From Endotrypanum monterogeii (taxonomy: Eukaryota > Euglenozoa > Kinetoplastea > Trypanosomatida > Trypanosomatidae): a stretch of 64,000 nt of DNA. A model generated the notes under the pieces. It was not told the DNA's origin, searched no databases, and saw only the letters and a list, made by a program, of their open reading frames with translations. The position numbers were made by a program, and so were the translations under genes. Below, in pieces: positions 36,757-46,946 of this stretch (position 1 is its first letter; every line of letters begins with the position of its first letter). The stretch is taken from assembly GCA_000333855.2 (NCBI GenBank), contig CM007317.1:729203-793202 (forward strand), read 5' to 3'.

Positions 36757-38984
36757 GACAATGGAGAGAGGGATTCGGCGACAGCTGTGGCTGGGGGCGG
36801 GTAGTGGTTCCCGTTATCAGCCACAAAACGACTCGACTGCCGTGTGGGTGTATGTCGAAGCAAAAAAAAAAAGAAAATATGTGAGAGGGAGACATGAGTG
36901 CATTTTTCCCGTTTATTTCAGTATGTCGAAGCGTTGTGGTGCTTCCACATGCTCGACAAGTGTGCCGTCTTCAGTGGCGAGCACACTGGACGTGTGCAGC
37001 TACATGTATTCGGATTTTCTGTTTCCGAAATATCTATGTGTTCTCACTAATATCCTAGAATGGATGTATTTGTCGGGCTTCTACTTTTGATTTTCGAGAT
37101 GCGTGAGACGTGCACACACGGTCACAGAGGCATAAAGCGTCACTTGATTGGGATTGCAGACCGCTGGGTTTGTCCCTTACTAGTGAAGGGTGGAACAGAC
37201 GAGTGGATACTAAACAGAGGGAAAAAAAAGGAAAGTGCGCTGGTTGAAGTTATAACGAAATTCTAGTAGCACTTTCGAGCGGATGTGCGAGGCTTGTTCG
37301 CTTGGTGCGTGTGTATCCCTGTTTCACCAGTTACTCCTCCCTCTTTCGGTTCTCTCCTCCTTGACATTTTTTTCCAGTTCCTGTTTTTTTGTTTGTTTGT
37401 TTCAACTACAAATTCACCTCTTCTTCTTTTTTCAGCGTTTTTCCTTTCTCCCCCATCACTCCCCCCCCCCCATCCCCAAAGTTCTGATCTCATTTTTTAA
37501 ATTATTCCGGGCATGCATTCTTCTCACAATGTTTCCTGTTTTTCTATTATCAGGTGGCCATTCGCCTGTAGAGGCGATGGAAGCGGCCATCGAGTCATCT
37601 TGACCCTGAAGTATTACCTGCATAGCCTTCGAGCACGTTTGTGTATATTTTTCTGTGTCAATGCTCCTACCACCGCTCCCATCTTTCTTTGCTATTCTTC
37701 CCTCCTCTCACTTACCACGGGTTAATATGTCCGCACTCGATGCAGCCAACCCCCCCTCCCATACACATAGTCGCCCACGTGGATGCTCTATTTCCTTTTT
37801 TCAGGATCTGCTTAACTCCGGCCTGTTCTACCTCCCATCGGCTTCTCTTTTTTTTTTTTTTTGTCAGGGACACAATGTGTCTAAAAGTTTTTCCTGTCGT
37901 TTTTTTTTTGCCCCTTAGTTTCATCTCTCCTATCCCCTTTTTTTTGGTTTTGAAAGCGATAACGTGTGCTTTTATTCGGTGCTAATGATGTCTGTGCATT
38001 GGTACGCCTCCCTGCCCTCTCGCCTCCTTTCTCACTGTGCTTGTGCGGCGGTCGTCTTCCCCAGTCGGCTGGGTTTCAATTTTTTCCTTCCGTTGAGCAA
38101 ATACCGTTGCGTTTTTCGGCGTGCACATCAAACGGACACGTACTATTTATTGCCCTCCGTCTTTTATAGTTGTGTGCAACGCGGCAGGAGAGCTACGTGA
38201 TCGATTCATTTTGTCTTGTGTAATCTTTGTCGGAGGAAGAAAAAAAGATTCAAATTTTGATTTTATTCACTCTTTTTTTTTCTCTTTTTTTTTTCCTGTT
38301 CAAACCAAAGTTGCTTTCTACTGCGGGGCGAGGGGAGGCAGGCCATGTGGTCTACGCTGAGTTCAGATGAGACACTTGAACATCTGGGAAGGAGAAGCGC
38401 TGGGGTGCAGGTGGGGCTGAAAAAAAAAGCGAACGCAGTGGGTATTTCTTATTATGCTACTGAGAGATTTATCAGTCATTTCCGTGGTTTATGGGATGGA
38501 AAATATACGCACGATTTAATAACGAAGTCTTTTTTCCGTTGATGTATGCGTGTGTGGTTCATGCGTCGTATTTTCCGAAGTTCACAGTCGATGCTCTAAA
38601 ACAAACGCGCGTGCACTCATGAGTGAGGCGGTGACGGTGTGAGTTTTTTTTTTTTTTGGGATGATGTTTTGATCCGAATAGGTTGCTGTAGCGTATGTTT
38701 GTGCGTTTATTTATTTACTTATATCCCCTGCTTCTCCTTCTTCCCCCCCTTCTTGATACATGAATGTGTCTGCACACGAAATGCTGCGATAATGATGGCC
38801 AGTCATACAAGGCATTTCCCTCCGATCCCCTCCATGTGTGCGAATATTTTTTATTATCTGCGCGTGTGCGGGCAAAGGGGCGATGTGCATGTGTGTGTGT
38901 GTGTGTGTGTGGGGCGCCTGTGCTCGTATTTTCTCTACCTTCTCAGCGTCAAAAATCCCCCCCTTTCACATATACATATGTGTG

Positions 38985-39007
38985 CATATATATATATATA
39001 TATATAT
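38985..39007 (+). repeat. (TA)n microsatellite
   Basis: TA run in the gene-free region after the kinase gene. Confidence 0.9.
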
Positions 39008-39146
39008 TTCTTTTTTACACTATTATTATTATGATTTCTTGTTCTTGTCGCTCCTCAACATTTCACCGATCTGTGGGGATTCGGCTGTCTTCTGTATTTG
39101 GATCCACTCTCCACTTATCTTCCTTGGTTGTGCCTATTCTCTCACG

Positions 39147-39172
39147 CATATATATATATATATATATATATT
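39147..39172 (+). repeat. (TA)n microsatellite
   Basis: Second TA run, about 140 bp after the previous one. Confidence 0.9.
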
Positions 39173-40344
39173 TGTGTGGTGTCGAATTTTTTTCCTTTCT
39201 CTAAAGTTTATGAGCGCTTTTCTTTTTTGCCTCATCTGTTTCTGCTGTGCCGCTGTTCGCTACCTTCACAGTTCCCCACGGTCCCACCTCCCTCCTCCGC
39301 TGCAACAACATAAAATCATAGCAGTTGGTGTACACGCATGTGTCTATATAGGTGTGTGCTAGTGGATTGCTTTTGAATATATGACGAATGTGGCGTGTAT
39401 ACCAATAACACAACATATCTCGTTGATTGGGGGGATAGGGAAGGGGTGGCATGGGGGTCGAAGAACGATCACTACCGCTTCCTGCCGAACATTCATCGCC
39501 TCGCTGGAGCTTATCTTCTTGCTATTTCCAAAGGTGTTTCTGGCAGTGACGAGCGGTCACGCATTTCCTGACTTCAGAGGTGGAGGGCAACGTAGAGGTC
39601 TTTGATCAACTAGCATCTGCTTGACATCAGACCTTAGGCACGTTCGCAGCATCCCCGCGTGAGATGAAGTACTAAAATTATTTTTACTGAATATCACTCC
39701 CTCACCTGCCTACTACCGCGGTGGAGCTCTAGCGAATCGATCAGCGGGGGGGGGGCATTCGCCGCGTTGCAATTATAGTGTATTTGATGCGGCTCCGGGT
39801 CACATGACGAATCCCGTTTGTGGCTGATGCCGTGCTCGAGTCACCGAGCGAAGTTTTTTTTTTTATCCATAGGCCTACCACTGATTGCCTCTCCCCCTCC
39901 CCCTCCCATCTTCTACCAGCAGATTTTTTTTTTGTTGTTGGTGTGGGATAGCTTCTCTAGGCACTTAACTTTTACGTCTTTTGGAATCCACTTGCGTCTC
40001 TCTCTGCGTGTTTCCCCTCCTAGAATTTGTCTGCATGTGTGGGAAGGAGATGGGATGGGAGGGGGGGGGGCACACCGTCGGCTGTCTTTACGTTTGCGGA
40101 GGACTCGGTGCATGAGTGCTTTCTCTAGCGTTTCTTCCCCCCTCAGTGGTTGAGCACGCCTGACCGTTTGACGGCAAACGCTGTTGCTCTTTATGTCGGG
40201 CCTCTCGACTCTGGAGGGGGTTGGGTGGTGGGAGAGGTCCAGTCAGGGGATTGCAGTGAATCCGAAAAAAAAATGAACAAGGAATCATTTCCCAGCTCCG
40301 GTAGGCAGCTGAACCAGCGTGGTCGTGGTGGTGTCACTCATACA

Positions 40345-40367
40345 ATATATATATATATATATATATT
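40345..40367 (+). repeat. (TA)n microsatellite
   Basis: Third TA run of this gene-free region. Confidence 0.9.
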
Positions 40368-40697
40368 CGTGCTCAAAACAACAACAACGACGGAGTAGAA
40401 ACACAGCAGACTCTGATCGGTCAACGTACGTTCAAAAGCGCTGTCACGCGCTCCGTTAGGTTGTCGATGTCTGACAAAGGGACTCGGAGTGGCAGGATTT
40501 TTTTTTTTTGCAGAGGATGATCCCGCGAGAGGTGTAGGGGAAGAGTGGGTATGGCGAATGTGAATTCCGTGCTAGTGGTTGTTTTTCTCAGCTGAGGTGC
40601 TCTCGCCTCTTTTGCCCTCCCTCCCCCTTTTGACCCCTTTTTTTCCACAGTATGTGATATTCAACCCCTTCGTGATTCCATTCGGCCACTAGACGTG

Positions 40698-40733
<36 letters not shown>

Positions 40734-41082
40734 GGTGGGTGGGGGGGGTGCATGTGATCTGGGTGTGGTGCCCAGGGTTCCTGCTTATGTGCCGTCGTCT
40801 TTGTTTCTTGGTGGTTGACTACTGATCTACATTTTCCCCATTTCTGTCTTCAAATCTATTTCTCCCCTTTCCTTTTTTTTTTTTTCATCTCTTCTTTGGT
40901 TGCTTATTTTCGTCTACCCCAGAGAAGACACTCACTGTTCGGGACAGAATCGCTCAAGTGTGGTATGGTGTCTTTCTCTCAACAGTATTCATCACATTTC
41001 ATGCACGAGGTCCCACGGCACATATCCATATGGATGCGACAGGGGGGTAAGGGGTTTAGTGAACTCTTTTCAGACAAAACAA

Positions 41083-43074
41083 ATGGATCAAAAGACAAGC
41101 AGTCAAGGCTCAAGAAGAGGTGTGTGCATGCTGGACTGCGATTGCCACGGTCGCAGCAGCGGTGCTGCAATCGCAGAGATTGCTAGCGAGTCGTGTGGTT
41201 GTCCTTTCCATACCGAGATGAGCAACTCTGACACCGCTACCTCAATCCGTTCACCGATGCAGCTACCAAGCGACGCTTCGTTTTCGTTTACCTTGCTCTC
41301 AGTCGACAGTGGTCCTTTACATTTTTGCGTGACACCTCACATGTGCACCCACTCTCTCTACCTGCGAAGTGCACGTGACGTTGGTGCGTCGGAGGGCACA
41401 GTGCCTGTGGGCTCTGAACAGGCAATTCGTGATTATGTCGCCTATCTTCAGTACAGGGAGTTTCAGCATCAGCTCGCTGCAGAGCTGGCGAGGCCCAGCG
41501 CCGCGACAGGCTCACCGGCCACGGTGCCTCCTCTACCGACAGTGACACCTCCAGTTGGGGCTCCTCAATTTGAACCTTCTGTTTGCGGAAGCCGTGAAAA
41601 GAACGTATACCATGGGATGCAGTCCTTTCTATATCCATGTGACTGGGATGAGGTGGGAAGCGATGCCCCATGTAACTACGCTACCCAGCCCCTGGACTGT
41701 GATCGTGCCTATGCGCGCCATACTAATCGCCTGCGACACTGGTACACTGCATCTGAATGGGCTTCTTTTCGCAGAGAGGACACCTCGGAAGGTGCAATGC
41801 GTGGAGGGGTAGACAATGATCTTGACTACATGCGGTCATCTGTGGCGGTAGTGGCGTCGCGAGCCGCAGCAGTCGACGGCGTGCTAGCGTCGACATCTTC
41901 TCCCGCAGGGCTTTTTTCAGATTCACTTGCTCCAGCCGCAGACCGGGACGACGAGGGAGGGAGTGCGCGCCACCAAGGGAGTATCCCACGGCGTTTTTCT
42001 TGGATGCAGTCCTCCTCTGCTTCCTCTTCCAGTTCTCTTTCATTCTCGGTGTCTACAGCATCCCTGGAGGCGTACCTGAGTGCTGCGCAGGCTCCCTGCG
42101 CCTCGGGTAGCGGCCTTCCGGACAAGGACCAGTGTACACACCTCGGTGAGCAGCTCGGCTACGGTGAGTTTGTGGCATTGGAGGACCCGGCGTGTGTATT
42201 TTTCGTTGAGCACGTGCTACTGGCGCACGAGCCGACACGAAGCGTTCCCGCTGCGTTGGCTGCAGGGGTGCAACGGAGGAGTGGCCCCTCACTCCCTGTA
42301 GCGGAGGAGAGCGGGCGAGGTTTTATTTCGAACAGCCCACAGGGTGACGGCTCTGTTTTACTTGAGACGCATCAGTTGTCAGCACCAACGACCGCAGATT
42401 CTGCGGTCCCGTTTTCTTCTCATTCTGCCTCCGTTCACACACTGACGGTGCGGCAGCAGTGTCGCCTTTTGGAACTCATATCAGTCGCGGACTTTATGGG
42501 CACCCAGACCTTGGTGGAGCTCTGTGCCACCTACCTGGCCACATGGTTGATGGATCACACAGACGAGGAAATCGTTCAGTCTTTCCTCACAATGCCACCA
42601 TGGACAGGATACATCGTTCGCACGGGTGTGCCCTCCGCTCCAGATTCACTGAAGCTAACAGGTGCTGTGTCTTTCAAAGATCCCTGGATGGTTCCAGTGT
42701 CGATGGACGCCGTTTTGCCTGCCGAATCAAGCGAGGCAGTTAAGGTCTCGTTGCCTTCGGCTGGTCTGTTGTCGAGGTCCGGGACGGGTGAGTCGCGGAC
42801 GAAGAGCGTAGCAGTTTCTGCCGCTGGGAAGAAGCGGGGCTCCGCTGCTCGGGGGCATGTCGGCAAATGCAGGGAAAACCACCCAAACCCCGCGACCACA
42901 GCGGCAGTGGTGCCGTCTGCTCATGATGGGTGCGGTGTGGACATCACTACTGTTGCTGCTGTTGCCTCGAGCGATGGTTCCAGAGAACAAAAGCCGCTTC
43001 TTTCAGACGAGCAGCGACTGGCGCTTCTGCGCCACATGAAGCTCGAAAACTCAATTATGGTATCTCCCTATTGA
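41083..43074 (+). CDS. Large divergent Skp1-like protein (split BTB/POZ fold)
   Basis: A 663-residue protein. Residues ~67-129 resemble the N-terminal half of Skp1: strand SFTLLSVDSGPLHFCV, then VPVGSEQAIRDYVAYLQY, which lines up with the Skp1 VPLPNVNAAIL helix region. Residues ~455-505 resemble the C-terminal half: RLLELISVADFMGTQTLVEL, then TDEEIVQSF (Skp1: LFELILAANYLDIKGLL, then TPEEIRKTF). Between them lie ~325 residues, Ser/Ala-rich and mostly unstructured. Skp1 is the adaptor joining cullin-1 to F-box proteins in SCF ubiquitin ligases; normal Skp1 has ~160 residues. The long insertion and Ser-rich C-terminal tail make this unusual. The start is uncertain: TTTTCAG at 41066-41072 favours 41083, and 41218 is the next in-frame ATG. 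Assignment to the Skp1 superfamily is my alignment by eye. Confidence 0.8.
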   Translation: MDQKTSSQGSRRGVCMLDCDCHGRSSGAAIAEIASESCGCPFHTEMSNSDTATSIRSPMQLPSDASFSFTLLSVDSGPLHFCVTPHMCTHSLYLRSARDVGASEGTVPVGSEQAIRDYVAYLQYREFQHQLAAELARPSAATGSPATVPPLPTVTPPVGAPQFEPSVCGSREKNVYHGMQSFLYPCDWDEVGSDAPCNYATQPLDCDRAYARHTNRLRHWYTASEWASFRREDTSEGAMRGGVDNDLDYMRSSVAVVASRAAAVDGVLASTSSPAGLFSDSLAPAADRDDEGGSARHQGSIPRRFSWMQSSSASSSSSLSFSVSTASLEAYLSAAQAPCASGSGLPDKDQCTHLGEQLGYGEFVALEDPACVFFVEHVLLAHEPTRSVPAALAAGVQRRSGPSLPVAEESGRGFISNSPQGDGSVLLETHQLSAPTTADSAVPFSSHSASVHTLTVRQQCRLLELISVADFMGTQTLVELCATYLATWLMDHTDEEIVQSFLTMPPWTGYIVRTGVPSAPDSLKLTGAVSFKDPWMVPVSMDAVLPAESSEAVKVSLPSAGLLSRSGTGESRTKSVAVSAAGKKRGSAARGHVGKCRENHPNPATTAAVVPSAHDGCGVDITTVAAVASSDGSREQKPLLSDEQRLALLRHMKLENSIMVSPY

Positions 43075-44104
43075 TGGTGATGCATAGCAGCGTGCTTCCT
43101 ATATCTTAGTAGCACTTTCGTGTCCTTGCAGTCGTGGTGGTTGTCTCTCTTTCCGTCCACCGGAGTTTCGCGTTGGTTGCAGATGACGGTGTTGTCATCA
43201 ACAAGACACAGGGGGAGGGCCTACGCTGCCAAACAACAGCAACACTGAAATGGGGGAGGAAGAAGGTGTAGAGACCAGCGACGGCGTCACGAAGCCTCTG
43301 GCGCGCATGCTTTTAAATCTCACTCATTTCTCAGCCTGCCTTTTGCCTCCCCCCTTCCCAGAGATCCTCTCCCCTGTTCTCTCTTTCGTATACCGTCCTC
43401 TGCGGTTGCTGCTACTGCGGTTGTTTTGTGTAGCTGTCCTTGTCTCGGAGCGATCTTCTCGTGGGTGGTGGTGTTCTCGCAGGATGGCGGTCCTCACGTA
43501 CGGTTCGCATTACCGGGAGAAGAGGGGGACATCTCTACACCAGCTGCATATTTATTTCCTTCGCATTTTTATGGGCGTGAAAGGGATCACTCAGGGACAA
43601 CAAACACGAACAACAACAATAACAGAAAAAAGGGATGTGCATGCACACGCCAAAGAGGCGCCGGCAAAGGAGAAATCAAGGTCTCCTTTTCTCGCTCTCC
43701 ATGGGCTGATGATGTGGAAGAGAGGGGGGAGGGGGAAGAGGAGGGATTTCGGAATGTGTGTGTTATCCGCTTAGTGATTGTGTGATCAGGTATTGTGGCT
43801 ACTCCTTTGCGAACAGCATGGTACTCTCGGGTCCGATGCCATTGGGGCATAGTCGGCCTCGCCTAGCATAACCGATACAACCAATGCAATGTGAAAAAAA
43901 AAAAGGAAAGAGTTGGTGAAGTGGTGTGGGGGTTAGGCTCGCACACAGAGGGGGGGGGGCGTGCACGCCACCAAATTCTCTCCGCCTCTGACTCCTTGTT
44001 TCCTTGATATCGAAGAGAGTCATGTGTGCTTGGTCTTTCGCGGCTCTCATCTTGAACATCTGTCGCTCACCCATCTTCTCACCTCACCTTCTCTACCCCT
44101 CCTT

Positions 44105-44124
44105 ACACACACACACACACACAC
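44105..44124 (+). repeat. (CA)n microsatellite
   Basis: About 20 bp of CA after a C/T-rich stretch. Confidence 0.9.
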
Positions 44125-44171
44125 GCATAGAAGCGTCTGTTCCCTTCACAGCTACCGTCCTCAGGGCCACC

Positions 44172-44224
44172 ACATATGTATCTTCTTTCTTTACATTTAT
44201 ATCTCCCGTTTATTCGTGTGTGAG
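44172..44224 (+). promoter_or_regulatory. Candidate spliced-leader acceptor for PEN-2 gene
   Basis: T/C-rich tract with AG at 44223-44224. No ATG lies between it and 44299; acceptors further upstream would leave an earlier ATG (about 44175) in the leader. Confidence 0.45.
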
Positions 44225-44298
44225 AGGCAAGAAATCGATAGCTTGTCGCTGGTGACGAAGACCCCCTGTATTCGCCGCCCTCTTTTTTTTTGTTTTGT

Positions 44299-44700
44299 AT
44301 GAGCAACGCGCAGGTGCAAACGTTGGCCATTATGCTAGTTCGCGGACCCTTAACTCTGCAGAGGGCGGAGAACACGTGTCGGTGGTACTACAGACTAGGT
44401 TTTTTTGGTCTGCCGTGGCTCTGGGGCCTTCTTTGGATTCTCTTCCGCCACCACGAGCGGGAGAGCGAGACGATTCATTGGTATGTGAGACGATCAAAGT
44501 GCTTCAGCGTAATGGGTGGCCTCGTGTTCATCATCATGTCCCTTCTTTCGCTTTTTGTCATCCCCACCGAAAGCACCCTTTGGGTGATTCCACCTTTTCA
44601 GGATAAGTTCCAGTGGGGCTACTTCGCAGCAAACATGTCCGACGTTAGGGGCACAGCGGATACCAGTTCCAGAAGCAACGCTGATGCACTCTCTTCTTGA
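44299..44700 (+). CDS. PEN2: PEN-2, presenilin enhancer (gamma-secretase subunit)
   Basis: A 133-residue membrane protein. The N-terminal motif CRWYYRLGFFGLPWLW matches the family's CRKYYLGGFAFLPFLW, followed by a half-membrane/hydrophobic helix, then WYVRRSKCFSVMGGLVFII, matching the family's YVWRSAVGFLFWVI second segment, then W-x-IPPF and a polar tail. PEN-2 is the smallest of the four gamma-secretase subunits (presenilin, nicastrin, APH-1, PEN-2) and promotes presenilin endoproteolysis and activity. Length is ~30 residues over the usual ~101, through the Ser-rich C-terminal tail. Presence implies a presenilin-type intramembrane protease complex in this organism, which I infer but cannot see here. 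The ATG at 44299 is the first after the acceptor; upstream codons in frame are not ATG. Confidence 0.92.
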   Translation: MSNAQVQTLAIMLVRGPLTLQRAENTCRWYYRLGFFGLPWLWGLLWILFRHHERESETIHWYVRRSKCFSVMGGLVFIIMSLLSLFVIPTESTLWVIPPFQDKFQWGYFAANMSDVRGTADTSSRSNADALSS

Positions 44701-46572
44701 ACAGAAGGAAAGAAAAAATTTCACTGTCAGAAGGATATGTCAGTGCACGAATTCATTGGACATCTTTTCCATGACACAATCCTGGGACGCAAACATGCGG
44801 TATGGGCCCTACGAACAAAATATATTTAAGTGGTGGGGTACGCGAATTAATTGATGTTTTCGCTGCTGGTGTTTCTTCCCTTCAGCATGCACAGATTCTC
44901 TGCTTTCTTATCTCGGCGCTCTTTACCTGACACCCTCATTTTTCTCGTTTTGAACGGCTTCGCTGAGGCGGGAGGGAAGCATCGGATATGCCTATGATTT
45001 CGCTTGCTCTTGCTCTCTCTCTATGTAGCATCGTGTAAGCTATGGTGTGAGGGGTCTTCTGTGATGGTTTCGGATGCGTTTTGAGTCGATGTCGTTTTCT
45101 TTGTGTGTGTTTCTCTCTCTCTCTCTCTCTGTTGTAACGCACTGCCGAAGCTCACCGGGCTAGAGGAAGAGACACAGGTCTGTGTGTCTTGGGGCACAGC
45201 CTTCCGTGGCGGATTTATGCGTAGCCTTTTTATTATTATCTCAGGATGACTCGAGTCTTCGAAAAGGAAATGAAGACAAAAGACGAAAGGTGAGGAGCAC
45301 CACATTTCTCATAACGAAACATAAGGGAATATATTCGTGTCTCAGATATTTACCCAGAGCATGTATTTTGCGTATGTGCTGATGTATTGCCTTCGATTGA
45401 CGCTATTTCTTTAGGACAGTCTGTGGGGGCATGCAAATGAAGGGAAGGGGGAAAGGCAAAGCGGGAGAGGGACTCAGCAAGCCCCGGTGGGGCAATGTCT
45501 CTGAGAGCGCCACAGAGAGGGGGGACTCTGGAAATTCGATGACGGATGGGTTCAACCATCCCTCTCCGAAGCTTGTTGACCACATTCTTCTTTTAGCGGT
45601 TCGGGGTTCCCTGATTTCGCTTGTCTGGCCATGTATGGTTATTCTCCTGTGCATCCTTGTCCTTCCCATTTTTTCCCCCTGCTCTTTTTTTTTTTTGTGG
45701 TTGTGCACCTCTCCGTTTTCAACCCATCATTGATTACACCTCCATCTCTCTGTGCTTCTTGGCCACACTACGTGCGAGTCATGCGCTCTCTTGCCTCTCG
45801 GATATGTCTGTAAAATAATCCAAACGTCGTAGTAGCCACAACACAATCACCATCACCTCTCAGCATCGGACCCTTTGATTAACATTGGACGTAGCCCTAC
45901 AGGTCGCTTTATCCTTTCTGCCTCTTCCTTGCAGTCTCACCTTACAAAAATACAATTTTTTCTTAGTCGTTCCAGAGTGTACCTCCATTCATCACGGTCC
46001 TGCTCATCTCTCCGCTCCTCCCTCAACCCCCCCCCCTTCCTCACGTACATTTCCGTGAGTCTATATCGGCGAAGGCTGCTATATTTGATTTTGTTGTTAC
46101 TATTTGCATTTCTTTTTTTTTCTATCGCGTACACGACGTCGTTCTTTAATCAGATTGAAAAGAATTTGTTCCACACAGTGTCTTATTGCGGTTACTATAT
46201 TGGCTCCATTTTCTATTTCATCTCTTTCTATTTCTTGTGTCTGCGCCTTTGCGAGCGCGCGCTGACGTTTGTGTAGACTTATATTTTGAAGATCCCGAAC
46301 GAGAAAAAAATAATCTGCGCTGTCTTCTTTTTCTGTTTTCTGGCAGACTCTTTTGTCTTTTTTTTTAATGCTTGTGCTGCCTCGCTCGGTGTACTAACGA
46401 CTTCTCTTCTTCGTATCTTTCACTCACTCTCCCTTGCGCTGCACCCCTCACTGTCAAATTTTTTTCTCTTTTTTTTTTTTGTAAAGGGTGCTACTAAATC
46501 TGTACCCGAGTGCTTTATTTATTTCAGGTACATTTTATATAATAGCGTGCCTTGTTGCACTATCTCCACCGA

Positions 46573-46573
46573 A

Positions 46574-46602
<29 letters not shown>
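46573..46602 (+). repeat. (TA)n microsatellite
   Basis: About 30 bp of TA. Confidence 0.95.
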
Positions 46603-46608
<6 letters not shown>

Positions 46609-46893
46609 CTTTTCGTTGCACTCCTCCTCCCCCCTTTCCTCGAGTACCGCACCCTTTTTGCCGCTCTGTCTCTGCATCTCTCTCTATATCTGACTGGACT
46701 TCTTTGTTTGGGCTGGTGAAGGCTTACTGCAGGCGCCCACGAAGCATATTAGTTTGTGTGTCAAGGGGTTGATTTGAAAAAAAAAATTCCCTTTCTGTCT
46801 GCCCACACAGACGCTGATTGTTGCGCTGGTCCCAGGAGTGCTCGTAGGGCCGACCCCTCCCCCCCGCGTTCGCTTCCGCTTCCCATTGACCGG

Positions 46894-46917
46894 CGTTTTT
46901 TTTTCTCGTTTAACGAG
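46894..46917 (+). promoter_or_regulatory. Candidate spliced-leader acceptor for the MIT-calpain
   Basis: T-rich tract ending in TTTAACGAG (AG 46916-46917). The predicted leader after it is 29 nt and almost all (TA)n. Confidence 0.5.
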
Positions 46918-46942
46918 TATATATATATATATATATATATAT
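46918..46942 (+). repeat. (TA)n microsatellite between acceptor and start codon
   Basis: 25 bp of TA immediately after the predicted splice site, then cgcc and the calpain ATG. Confidence 0.95.
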
Positions 46943-46946
46943 CGCC

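Larger units (their letters stand above)
36757..41082 (+). other. Longest gene-free region (4.3 kb)
   Basis: No convincing protein gene. Contains many poly-T and poly-C runs, TG run near 38889-38911, (TA)n at 38985-39007, 39147-39172 and 40345-40367, CT/GT repeats near 40701-40732 and a very strong T-rich tract at 40857-40886. Two tiny ATG frames preceded by tract plus AG (36923-37090 and 38345-38542) are weak candidates only. A 250-bp segment of balanced composition (about 39430-39680) is free of microsatellites. Confidence 0.55.
43075..44298 (+). other. Intergenic region
   Basis: Contains mixed sequence, poly-A and poly-G runs near 43890-43960, (CA)n at 44105-44124 and T/C-rich tracts. A 174-codon frame at 43250-43774 is not supported by codon quality or an upstream acceptor. 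Confidence 0.6.
44701..46946 (+). other. Long intergenic region
   Basis: No real gene seen. Contains CT-rich microsatellites near 45109-45131, poly-T runs, (TA)n at 46573-46602 and 46918-46942, and the calpain acceptor. Hydrophobic frames near 45870-46276 and 46286-46690 reflect T-rich sequence. Confidence 0.6.

Noticed and set aside
36923..37090. 55-codon frame immediately after TTTATTTCAG
   Set aside because: Good acceptor look but very short, AT-rich codons and no recognisable feature; noted only.
43250..43774. 174-codon plus-strand frame after the Skp1-like gene
   Set aside because: No polypyrimidine tract and AG just upstream, mixed codon use, and composition of a 3' UTR.
46000..46700. 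Hydrophobic frames that look like membrane proteins
   Set aside because: Hydrophobicity comes from T-rich intergenic DNA (Phe/Leu/Ser codons) and a TA microsatellite translated as Ile-Tyr.
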